From Ashinkailepas kermadecensis (lineage: Eukaryota; Arthropoda; Thecostraca; Neolepadidae): DNA of 64,000 bases. The stretch lies in NCBI GenBank assembly GCA_034440615.1, contig JAOTOM010004010.1, positions 124,001 to 188,000 of the forward strand, read 5' to 3'. The notes below the pieces were generated by a model. It saw nothing but the letters and a program-made list of their open reading frames with translations, searched no databases and was not told the origin of the DNA. The translations under genes were made by a program, and so were the position numbers. The stretch's first letter is position 1, and each line of letters opens with the position of its first letter. Of this stretch, positions 1 to 12,600 are shown in pieces.

Positions 1-40
1 GGGCCTGCCGCCCGATATAGACGGCGCCACCGGCGCAGGT
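1..40 (+). CDS. Possible tail of an upstream Ig exon
   Basis: In frame 2 the first bases read G-L-P-P-D-I-D-G and end at GCAG|GTGGGT in phase 1. This resembles the C-C' segment seen at the end of other first-half Ig exons here. The second half of such a domain is not found before 502, so the call is weak. Confidence 0.25.
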
Positions 41-501
41 GGGTCCGCCGACCGGTGGTGGTGTGGTTCTGAGGCACGCCCCGTCACTACTGTGCACCGT
101 GTGCGCACGTGTGTAGCTTGCCGACGGTAAGGCTGTGTGATGTGTGCGCCTGTCGTGTGCGGAACCAAGCCGTTTGCATGGTGTCAAGTTGTCAGTGTCA
201 GTATTTTTGTTTTAAATCGTTCTCGATCCATTACCTCTGGATACTAACATGCCACAACAATTGACCATTCATATTCCATTTAGTTATCAGTTTTATGCAT
301 ACCAACCTATCAGGCATACAATGTTCTAAGCAACATGTGGGTTCTGGAGCGAAGTGACCTCTGTGGTAAACGAGCTTGAAGTTCAAAGAATCAAAACATA
401 GATTAAGTATCGACTTCATTCACTCCGCACTGATTTTAAATCCATGTAATATGCGGAAGCATATGAAGCTGATACTGGGCTATTCGCCGGCGATTTGTCA
501 G

Positions 502-646
502 GTGACTCCAGCCCGGCGTTGACGGTCAATGAGGGTGACCAGGTCACAATTCTGTGCGATCTGCGACCGGACGACGTGGCCCGCGTGACCTGGCAGAAAC
601 CGGGCTCTCTGGTCGACACGACCGAGGTGGATAACGGTGGGATCAG
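502..646 (+). CDS. Exon 1: Ig1 first half
   Basis: The acceptor is tttgtcag and the exon enters in phase 1. The reading frame has the B-strand block V-T-I-L-C, then R-V-T-W for the C strand. The donor ATCAG|GTCAGC leaves in phase 2, which matches exon 2. The A strand is short (starts G-D-S-S-P-A-L). Confidence 0.75.
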
Positions 647-3600
647 GTCAGCCCGCCAGGTCACCCTGCATACGCACTGTCAGCGCGACTGATGAAGCAT
701 TGCGACAACTGTACAATGCACCTGAGCGTTTTAGGCAGCGCCTTGTGAACTGAATGGCAATATTCAATTTCCGTCACTTATGTTCGGTATATGTTCAGGA
801 TTTCCATGACTCATTTGCCATGTATGAAGTCGCACTTTCCAGGAAAAGGTAAGAATTCGGGTCGATAGTCTAACTACTCAAATCTATGTTGAATTTGTAA
901 CTATGCGAGCTCGTCTGAGGTGTTTTGGCACAGTCATTGAAAACGTACTTTGATCGTTTATAGGAAAATAAATGAAATATTTATCATTGAAAGTACTTCC
1001 ACTTGGAGCTTGTCCACATATTACTTCCGATTGCTTTGCGCCGAAAATTGCCTTAAAAAAACAATCTACCTGCTGTACCAAATGCATATAGCAAGTGTTT
1101 TGTGGCATTGTGTACGCATCGCCTGCCCCTCAGATTTGCTGCATCTGAGGCCAACGAAGGGACTTACATGTGCACTGCCAGCAACAAGTACGGCGCATCG
1201 ACAGCGCCAGTGACTCTCAAAGTTAGACGTAAGTATCCTGTGTGTTGATGCTGATAAATTGCGATGCTGATGCTGCGGTAGTGAGGCAGGATGGCTAGAT
1301 AGCTAGAATGGGTGTGGGGCGAGGCAGGACGGGTGGATGGCTAGGATGGGTGTTGGGTGGGGCAGGATGGGTAGATAGCTAGAACAGGTGGGGGGGGGGA
1401 TGGATAGATAGCTAGGATAGGTGTGGGGGGGGGCAGGATGGGTAGATAGCTAGGATAGGTGTGGGGTGGGACAGGATGGGTAGATAGGAAAGGTGTGGGA
1501 GTGGGGCAGGATGGGTATGTAGCTAGGATAGGTGTGGAGGTGGGGCAGGATGGGCAGATAGCTAGGATAAGTGTCGGGGTTGGGCAGGACGGGAAGATAT
1601 CTAGGACAGGTGTGAGGGTGGAGCGTAATGGAATAGCTTTTTGTGTGGCATCTTTGTTTCATCAAACACACTTCTGTACTTGTATCGACCTGCTGTCTAG
1701 CCGTATTTTTTTTCTTTGTTTTTTTCAGCTATTACCCGCTTTTCTGGAACCAATGCGGTGAGAGCCTCTTCTAGCATTTTAACTAGGGATGAGGCCGGGG
1801 TCCCTTATTAATGACCGTGTCCCCTGCCCAGTCAGTGGCCTTTCCCCATTGCTTCAGCATTACTGGGGGTGGACACCCGTTGGCTTGGATGGTGGTTCCG
1901 CAGCCACCAATGGTCGTACCCCCTCACACATTCAGAATGATTTAATGGAGTGCCTGGCTAGAGCCGTACGTTCCCCGTGTTTCTGGCGAGTTGCGAACAT
2001 ACGTCATTTCAACGAGGCGCTCGCTGACAGGGGCACCGCGGTCGTCTGACCGCCTGTTCAACGCGACGGCTGTGGTCGGCGACGAGCTCAGTCTGAGCTG
2101 TGTGGTGCGCGGTCGGCCCAAGCCTCGCATCACCTGGTTCCGGCACAACGTCCGCATCACCGATCACTCACACAAGTACAGGTAGCCAATCCGCCGACTG
2201 GTCACTCTACACAGTTGGGAACAGCCCTGATAAACCGCAACCAACCGGCAACCAACCGCAGGGCGAACCATTTGTCCTTGTAATTAGCATGCTGAATCGT
2301 ATGCCCATCTCAACGTATCATGACGGATACCGGATCAACGCTACGACACAGGAGACAGCAGATTGTGATGGACATGGGGGCAGTTATGAGACCTATTGCG
2401 TCATATTTTCGATGGCAGGGCTTCAGTAAGATTATGACAAACGCTGAGTGCACACGAATACAGGCTTCATGGGATGTTGTTTCTGGCAAAGGTATCTTCG
2501 GCCCATTCTATCTAAACTGGAACGATAAGGCAGGTAGGAGCAACTAAGCATGTGAAACTTTGCACATAGTAAATAAGCTTGTCACGAAAACGAAGTTAAC
2601 GGTGAGGGTACGAGCGGCATGGCAAGGCAGCAGTGCTGGACGAGCCTGTCGATCCTGTTCTTCAGCTGTTAGTGCGGTCTGTCGGAGAACGTGTTGGACT
2701 TGTGCCAACCGCCCACTGAAGTAGTCGGGTGAGCAGGCACCCAGAGAACCGAGCTAATACTGCGGCACTGAGATCACGTGTTGACGCATGGCAGTGCGCG
2801 ATTGGATGAGGCCGATCTCCTTTCGTCCTGTCCGCCTTTTAGCCCATCACTTGTTTACTTTGCTCGCGGTGTTTATTATTCACTCTATTATTACTCATGC
2901 ATCGCAAATTCCCCACTGTCTCATAATGATCGGAGCCACCAAAACAGACATCCAACCACAAAACCAGTTGGATGGTGCATTCAGCCATCGCAGCTAGCTT
3001 TGTTTGACGTGACGTATCGTCAAGGACTGATCATCTAGTCGCCAGAGAAGTGGTAGTAGTAGCAGTAGTAGTAGTAGTAGTATATCACTTTATATGAACA
3101 CGATCGACTGTCGTCAGCCGACACTGAGCTGGGTCGGGTCCCTCCCACAGGAGGAGCGGCAACTCGCTCATCATCCACGATGTGCAGCTGTCGGACGGCG
3201 GCCTCTACACATGCATCGCCAACAACTCCATCGGCTCGCTCAGCAAGCTGACCAACGTCACCGTGCACGGTCAGACACTGACGGGCAGTGCCGGTCTGGT
3301 GGAGGATGCTGGGCCCTTTTGTGACGACCGGAAAGTGAGCGCCCCGTCGCATAACCCAAAGGTCTTCATGAGAAAGACATTGCAACTTTGGATTGGTACA
3401 CTGAGTGATGACTCCCAGCTGTAAGCTTCCCGCAGGAAACAGCATGCCACCTCTTGTTTGAAATGGTCATGCACGCATGAATTTCGCCATATCGAGGATG
3501 TCGGGGATATATGTCGAGAATATTGGTGATGCAGTATGTGTAAAGCGTTGCATAAAAAAGAGCATTGATAGCCTAATCTTTTCACCATTTTTGTCGTCCC

Positions 3601-6600
3601 CGGTAGAACCTCTGCCTGCGTATGCTTATTGCGAGTTCTTGGAAGCGTGCAACTATTTGATGCGTTCGGTGCACTAAGCATATACGCGTAGTATGTGTCC
3701 GTGCATTCTACGCTTGCGTCACATATCTCGAGCAAATCAAACCATTTTCTGAGCCAGTTTCTCGCAATTGCCATTCTGGGGTGTGTGGACAGGAGAAAAA
3801 TGAAGATTGAGAGGAAAAGATCTAGGTGTGAAAGTTTCAAGTGACCTTAAAGCAGGAAAACAATGTAGTTCAGCTGGGAACATGACAATCGGAATACTAG
3901 GAATGAAATACAAGAGCAAGGAAGTTATGAAGAAAAAATTGTACTTAGCCTATGTGTGATCCCACTTGGAATATTTTGTATAGGCATAGGGCCCTTACTT
4001 AGAAAGAGATACAGGTGTCCTAGAAAGAGTGCAACGCAAAGTTTCTACAGTTATCAGTGGACTAGGAATATCGAGATAGGCTTATAGCATTATATATGGC
4101 ATCACTCAAGTATAGGATATTAAGAGGTTAGATTGAAATGTTTCAATTTGTAAAAGGGTTAGATAATGTGAATCTGAGTGGTGCTCTTCTATTTTGAATG
4201 TCACATAGGTGTCATCACTTCAGGTTGGACGAGACAAGGTGTAGGACAGTTAAACCCCAACAAGTTGTATAGTCAACGGGTGATTCATCAATGGAATAAT
4301 CCTCAATGCCTGTTGATGTATTGGGAAGTCCCTCACTGAATGTATTTAAAATACCTTCAGTCTTTAGGTCGGATAATCTTGCTTTTGAGTTCTAATTTTT
4401 GCAGTAGAAGCATGATAATTGGGAGCGGATGGGGTGGGATTTGTGCTGGTAAGTGTGTCTTGCTGATGAAATTGGTCATGGCAACACAATGGGGCATGGG
4501 TGGAAGGGTTATAAAATTGTTGATGGGGCATGTGTCTTGAGTGTGCTATTTAATATTAAGTGAACGGTGCTGGATATATTTGGTGAGATAGTTCCTTTGA
4601 AACTCCCGATATCACACCGAATTTGGTGTGACAGTGTCCTTTGTATAGTATCTTTTCGTTTTGGCTTACCCTAGATGGCCCCAGTGGCTCTTATTAAGCC
4701 TTAACATTTTATGACTTGATTACTTTATGGCAGGCTTTGAGTGAGATCAGCGTTAGTGGTGAGCAGCTTCCAGTGCTGCAGCTAAGACAATGCCAGAAGA
4801 AGCTTTAAAAGAGAACAAGAATAGTAACATAACTTGCCCTCTAGGTTGGTGGGAAACAAGGAGCGTTTTCAAGTCGATTATAGTAATGTCTCGTCCACAA
4901 TTTTTGTTCCATTCCAGAAGCAACGTGAACCAGCGTTGCTTATGGTTAGAAAGATCTGTCGTCGAAATACCATACCGCTCGAATTGAGAGGAAAAAAAAC
5001 TTTCGTCAGTCTCCACGATCTGGTGAACGATTTCCTTTGGTGTAGGTACTGTTAGTGTTGGAATCCTAATTTAGCCTTGTAAAACACAATTGGCCGCGTC
5101 GTTTTCAATTAGCTACTTCAACACACATGTTATGACGGATCCGAAGGACTTTCGAGTTGGCGTGTATAGGCGCCGTATGGCTAGTTCGCAAGCACTCGAT
5201 AACTCTTCAGCTTCCATAAAACAATTCATCACTGCCGCGATACCTCACAGCATGTGTTCGCACCGCCCGCAGCGCCGCCCAGCATTACCGGTCTGGTCGG
5301 CCAGCTGGCAGTGCGGGACGGCACGGAGCTGAGACTGCAGGCGAGTGTGGTGGGCACGCCGTCTCCGGACGTGCACTGGCTGAAGGATGGTCAGCCGTTC
5401 ACGCCGAGCTCAGGTCAGTCGCAGGCGGCCGAGGTCAGGCATGTCAGCTCAGGTATGGGGCACTCAGGCCGGGTGCGGGTGTAGAGTGACGCGACTGTAC
5501 GCTCTGTCAGTGGGGAGAATGGCGTGCCTGTGCTGCTCTTCAAGTGAGTAGAGTGACGTGTCTGTGCTGCTTTATCAATGGGGAGAGTGACGTGTCTGTG
5601 TTGCTTTATCAATGGTGAGAGTGACGTGCCTGTGCTGCTCTGTCATTAGGTAGAATGACGTGACTGTCCACCTCTGTCAATGGCTAGAGTGACGTGTCTG
5701 TGCTGTTTTATCAGTGGGCAGAGTGACATGCCTATGTTGCTCTGTCAGTGGAGAGAGTGACGTGACTGTACAACTGGTAGTGGGTAGAGTGACGTGTCTA
5801 TGCTGTTTAAAAGTGGGAAGAGTAACGTGTCTGTGTTGTTTTGTCAGTTGGAAGAGTGACGTGTCTGTGCTGTTCTGTCAGTGGGGAGAGTGATGTGTCT
5901 GTACTGCTCTGCCAGTGCGGAGAGCAATGTGTCTGTATCACGGTCAATAGAGGAGTGACGTAGCTGTGTTGCTCAATCAGTGGGAAGAGTGGTGTGAGCA
6001 CTACTCTGTCAGTGGGGAACGTGACGTATCTGCGCTGCTCAATCAGTAGGAAGTGTGATTTTACTACTGCTCGGTCAATAGGGGAGTGACGTGACTGAGC
6101 TGCCAACCAGTGGCGGCTACAGAGAAGCCGACTGTCAGCTGCTCATGCCAAGTTTGACGTCAGTATGACGTGTGTCAGTCAGAGTGACGTGTGTGTGCTG
6201 CTCTGCCAGTAGGGAGGGCGGCGTGCCTGTGCTGCTCCGTCAGTGGGTGGAGTGACCTGACTATCCTGCTCATCAGTGGCGGCTACAGAAAGGCCCGGTC
6301 AGCTGATCATACCAAGTGTGACATCAGAAGACTCCGGGAAGTATGTTCTGGTGGCTAAAAACACCGCCGGAGAAGCTCTGCAGGCTATCAAGGTCAAGGT
6401 GGTCTGTGAGTGTCGATGGGTTTCTCGTCTTCAGGCACTCATAGTGCAATTATAACCAGTGCATAATCAAAACTATTGCAGACATAAGCTTTACTTCCTT
6501 TGCAGGGATCCCCACAACGACAAGACTTTCGAAGGATGCTACTATCGGAATTTATTGATTCCATGTAACGTCCATAGGTATTGTGCTAAGCTGTTTGAGG

Positions 6601-9600
6601 TGCTCTGCTTCTCCCCTCCGATATATGAGGTGGCATTGGTCGAAGCTTGCGTACTTTCCTACGATGTCATTGGAACACTAGCCTTCTTTGTAAGCGAACA
6701 TTATACCTATCATGATGCGTGTACAGAGTAAAGGGTAAAGAAAATAATCGTAAAAGCCTGCCATTCTGTAAATTGTTCCAAACTATTCCGTGCGTACCTA
6801 CATACCAGGCAATGCTGAATGCCTGGGTAACCTATTGGTGTTCCTGCCAGGAAGAGCTATATTCCGTACGATTTCTAGCATCCAAAAGTGTGCCACCATG
6901 AAAGACATTAACATGGTAACAGGACATAACGATGTTATGTATCATTTTGTTTGTCCTGTTTTCCAAGGTAAATGGCGTAGAAAATTTACAACTTTATGTG
7001 TAGGATCACAAGTGTAATTATGGCTATCAAAAAGACGATTGATTGTCCCGCTTTTTCTATCCAGAAATCATGGCGAAAACGGTCCGTGTACTTCCCTCGC
7101 CACCTCTAAAGTTCTCTGTTAAAAATTTGTTTTTGAGAACTTTGAAGCTTAAATTTAGCCGGGTAAGTCTATCTTCACACAACGGTGTCACGGTGTGACA
7201 TTAGCTGGTCTGGGAAACGCATTTTAGAGAACGCATTTTTTAGTTCAGCATGCCTTTTCAATTCTACTCCAAAGTACTTATGTCCGAGAGGCAGGCGACG
7301 CCATATAGCCTCCGATGCTTAATGGGTCGTAAAGCTACAAACAACAACAGTTGAGAAGTCAACCTTTGTGGTACCGGGTAGGGATTCACAGCTTAAGTCA
7401 AATCGGTACCGATATTCGTGATGCTACTGCTATGTTCATGGTAATGTTGATACCAAGCCGTTACAGTAAATGCTCCTTGGTGTAGCATGACGCCAATGCA
7501 TGTCCAAATAATCACCAAGTAATGAGCACATTCTTGGTTAAATTAAGCTGATTCGATTGAAAAATTCACACGAATTCCCTATTTTCCTTCCCTGCCTCGG
7601 ATTGATCTTGGATGACCTTCATCTTGGCCATGTTGACCTCATCTTACAGAGTTCCCTAATGCCTCACCTATACCAATATGTCTGTTCGCTTCCTAGCTTA
7701 GTCCCCGATATGTTGGCAGGGATGGACAGAGCCTGTCTCGTATCCCTCGGCCGCATATCATCACACGGGGTCCAGCCACTACGCCTGTTGAGATAGTGCA
7801 CACTCTCAACCACCTGAGTTGGCTGCTGAGGAACCTGTCACATCCCTCGGCTGCACATCATCACACGGGGTCCAGCCACTACGCCTGTTGAGATAGTGCA
7901 CACTCTCAACCACCTGAGTTGGCTGCTGAGGAACCTGTCACATCCCTCGGCTGCACATCATCACACGGGGTCCAGCCACTACGCCTGTTGAGATAGTGCA
8001 CACTCTCAACCACCTGAGTTGGCTGCTGAGGAACCTGTCACATCCCTCGGCTGCACATCATCACACGGGGTCCAGCCACTACGCCTGTTGAGATAGTGCA
8101 CACTCTCAACCACCTGAGTTGGCTGCTGAGGAACCAGTCACATCCCTCGGCTGCACATCACCACACGGGGTCCAGCCACTACGCCTGTTGAGATAGTGCG
8201 CACTCTCAAGCCTCCTGAGTTGTCTGCTGACAGACGATCTGATCCGGTAGTGTGGTGGCATTGGCAACTTGTAACCTCTGAATGTGGCTCACCACCCAGC
8301 CAATTTATACTTCAATGCTCCCGAAGTGTAATTGTTCACATACGGCTTTGGCGGTGTCAAGGCAAACACATAGACAATTCAGCCACTATTCCACTGAACA
8401 AAAAAGAAAAGAAAAGCGTGTTCTTCTTTGCTAGCGATGAATGCATTCGCGGCATTCCATCAATTGGTTACCTTTCGGGCTCCTTAATTTTCCGCCATTG
8501 AATGTGGACGACTGGTGGTCGTTGCAGCGCTGGTGGTCAACGACCAGGGTTGGCGAGACAGTGTGGAGGTCATAGACGGAGAGGATTTCAAGATGCTCTG
8601 CCCCGTCTCCGGTGACGTCACCAGCATCAAGTGGCTGAAGGTGTGTTGGCGATTACCGCCAGGTGTGTCTGAGTGTTGTGTACATGTGATTGGCACGTGC
8701 CAATCATATACTACTGAACTCTGTGTTAGTTCTTTTTCGTGAGGACCAGCGGCGTTACAAACTGTCAGATTTCGCTCCGTGGTGTCGTTGAAAACTTGTC
8801 ATTTCAAAAATCGATTGACAGCCAATTGTTTATCGTCTAGTTGTTCTGGAGTGAACAGCAATGTTATACAATTTCTGATGCAATAGTTTTATTCAGAGAG
8901 CTTCTCGGTTCGTTGCTCCACCCCGCTGAGTTCGGTTGACGACCTCACGACAGCTATTCTTTGTCAACCCGCATCGTCCGGCTGTGTGTGCGAGTCCATA
9001 CGGCATGGTCCAGTCTGCCCCGCTCTCCCTTCTGTCTCCGTCCGGCTGTGTGTGCGAGGCCACACAGCATGGTCCAGTCTGCCCCATCCCCCTGTCTCCG
9101 TCCGGCTGTGTGTGCGAGGCCACACAGCATGGTCCAGTCTTCCCCACTCTCCCTTCTGTCTCCGTCCGGCTGTGTGTGCGAGGCCACACAGCATGGTCCA
9201 GTATTCCCCACTCTCCCTTCTGTCTCCGTCCGGCTGTGTGTGCGAGACCACACAGCATGGTCCAGTCTTCCCCACTCTCCCCTCTGTCTCCGCCCGGCTG
9301 TGTGTGCGAGGCCACACAGCATGGTCCAGTCTGCCCCATCCCCCTGTCTCCGTCCGGCTGTGTGTGCGAGACCACACGGCATGACCCAGTCTGCTCCACT
9401 CTCCCTGCTGTCTCCGTCCGGCTGTGTGTGCGAGGCCACACGGCATGGTCCAGTCTGCCCCACTCTCCCCTCTGTCTCTTTCCGGCTGTGTGTGCGAAGC
9501 CACACGGCATGGTCCAGTCTGCCCCACTCTCCCCTCTGTCTCTTTCCGGCTGTGTGTGCGAAGCCACACGGCATGGTCCAGTCTGCCCCACTCTCCCCTC

Positions 9601-12600
9601 TGGCTCCACCCGCAGAACGGCCAGGGTATCGCCGAGTCTTTCACGCGCACGCGGGCCGATCAGACTCACGTGGTGATTGGCGACGGCGGTCGCTACCTGA
9701 GGATTCCCGAGGTCACTGCTGAAGACTCGGGTGAGTGGTCGAGTACGGGACATCAGAGCTGGAGATGCCGGTGGTCCCTTCTGATGACTCAGACGAGCCA
9801 TCGTGGACGGGATATTAGAGCTGAGGATAGTGGATGTTGGTTCTGAGAACTGAAGTGGATCAAACTCGGAAAAAGGAGCGTCGACTCCTGGACTCTGGAA
9901 ATATTGGACCGTACTTTGCTCACTGATCCAACGTGCGTTAACCGACGCATGCAATATATAATACTGAAATATATTGATGAGTGGCTGATTTTCATGCTGC
10001 TGGATAGATATTGCTAGCTATCTAAATTACTTTGAATTCTTGATGGGTTTTGATTAATGGGGAAAAGGGAGCAGTGCTCGTGACTCCTCGTGCTTGATAT
10101 GTATGCTGATTTTTTCACCGATGAGTGCATACATATCAACCTGTCCGAAAATAAATGATCAAAAATGTATTTTTGGACTGAGGTTCCCTCTTCTGTCTTT
10201 CAAATTCCGCATCCTGGGGCGATTTGTACATTGGATTAAAAGCATTCAAAGCGGGATTCACATGATCAGTGCTTCGCTTACAATTTGTCTCACTACTCCT
10301 TGTGATTTTGGTGTGGTGAAAAATACAAGAATACCATTATTTTTCATTATTAGGCATCAGTTTGGTTTCTTTCCCAGTCCTCTCAGAGGCCAAGTCATCA
10401 CAACTAAAGGCATCTTTGACACATCGCGAGCCAAACCGACTCACCTGTAACCTGCGTCGCGTGGCCGTCAGGTCAGTACACGTGTGTGGCCGAGACGGAG
10501 GCCGACAGCGTCGACTTCAGCCAGGGTCTGGTGGTGCTCGTGCCGCCCAGGTTCGCCAACCCGTTCCACGACAGTCAGGAGAAGGTCATCGACGAGCTGA
10601 ATCAGCTGAAACTCGACTGTCGGGTCAGCGGTCTGCCCAAGCCGCTGGTGAGGTCACCATGATGGTGGACATCATGTCACTGGTGATATGTCGCATCAGC
10701 ACCCGTTATGTCACTACAGGTCATGCTGGGCCACCTGAGATCAGAGACCACCTGTATGCGCATCAGAAGTAAGCGTGAGCAGGTCAGAAGGCCATATCAC
10801 GGTCAGCTAGGTCATCACGTCAGGTCGGGTCACCGCAGGTCAGGCTACCACAGTTCGGGCCATCACAGATAAGGCCACTACAAGTTCGGCTACCGCAGGT
10901 CAGGCAAGTTTGGTGGTGGCCAGGTCATCTCAGGTTGAATTATTAAACGTCTCGCCGTTAGGGCCCACTATGATAATCGACAGGATGTCTTGTTGGCTGT
11001 GAAGGATGGACTGCCAGCTGAATGGCAGAATGAGTATGACGCGCTGGCTGTGGATGTAGCGTGACCTGCAAGCTGCAAGAATGCTGATGACCCAACTCCT
11101 ATTCACTGGTGCAGATATGTCAATGACGCGTAGAGGAGCCATTTTAGGTAGTCGTTTCTCGTACGTAGATTCATCACAGACGCAACACAGGAAAATGTTG
11201 GCCGGGTCTTCTTCGATGTAGTGCACAAGAGTGAAACAGTGTAACTGTTGCGCGTCGGCGTCTATGCTACTGGCCGTCACCTGATTCCGTTGTCCCAGAT
11301 CCGCTGGTTTAGAGATGGTCAGCCCATCCTAGACGCCGGCGTTCAGCAGGGAGTGACTCTGTCAGCGGACGGGGGACAACTGACCGTGCGGGGACGACTG
11401 GAGACCGCAGGTGAGGCTCTGGTGACCGGACGGCGGGAAACTGACCGTGCGGGGACGACTGGAGACCGCAGGTGAGGCTCTGGTGACCGGACGGCGGGAA
11501 ACTGACCGTGCGGGGACAACTGGAGACCGCAAGTGAGGCTCTGGTGACCGGGCGGGGGACGATTGGCGATGCGGAGACGACTGGAGACCGCAGGTGAGGC
11601 TCTGGTGACCGGGCGGGGGACAACTGACCGTGAGGGGACGACTGGAGACCGCAGGTGAGGCTCTGGTGACCGGACGGCGGGAAACTGACCGGGGCTGGGG
11701 ACGACTGGAGACCGCAGGTGAGGCTCTGGTGACCGGACGGCGGGAAACTGACCGTGCGGGGACAACTGGAGACCGCAGGTGAGGCGCTGCTGACCGGACG
11801 GGGGATAATTGACCGTGCGGGGACAACTGGAGACCGCAGGTGAGGCTCTGCTGACCGGACGGGGGATAATTGACCGTGCGGGGTCCCTGGAGACCGAAGG
11901 TGAGGTGTTTCTCCGCACTGGTGACCGTGCGGGGGCCACTGGAGACTGCAAGTGAGATGTTGTTCCGCAATTGTACCTGATAGGCATTCCCTCTATGCTT
12001 TTGACCGGGTCAGCTGAAAATTGTATGCAAAAAAGCAATGCAGTTCATAAGATAATCGCTAACCACGCGTCTGGGTAAGCACGAGACCTTCATATCGAAT
12101 AATTACGATAGAAACTCTCGAAGAAGTCGGTGATCACCTTGGCTATGATACATTTTATAGCTGCATTCATCTACACACATGACCTGCCTGGAAATTTTCG
12201 AAGCTCAGGTGATTACAGATTTAAGCGCATCGGCATGCATAATAGCGCGGTACTGCCCGTAAGTCTGCCGGTGGCGAACATATTAAGTAGTAGCATGTTT
12301 TTTTTTATTCACAAAATAACTTAATAATACACCGGTGTAACAGTTTTTCGTTCGTACATCCCTCTGCCACCGCTAGCAACCATCATGGTTACTAGCGGTG
12401 GCAGAGGGAAGTAAGAGGGAGTTTGGTAGTTTGGTAGTGATAGTTTGGTAGTATAGCTCGGATAATTTGCGGTATATTGCTATCTAAATCTGCACATGCT
12501 ACGAGATGGTCTAATTTCGCACTATTCCACACCAGTGCACGAGGACTGCTCGCATGGCCAGGCAGTTCATCCCGCCGTAGAAGCAGCACAGACCACCGTA

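Noticed and set aside
8893..9954. Long ORFs on both strands (up to 353 codons) with repeated H-T-A-W-S and similar text
   Set aside because: They are translations of the ~60-base minisatellite before exon 8. The repetition explains the open frames and no domain is present.
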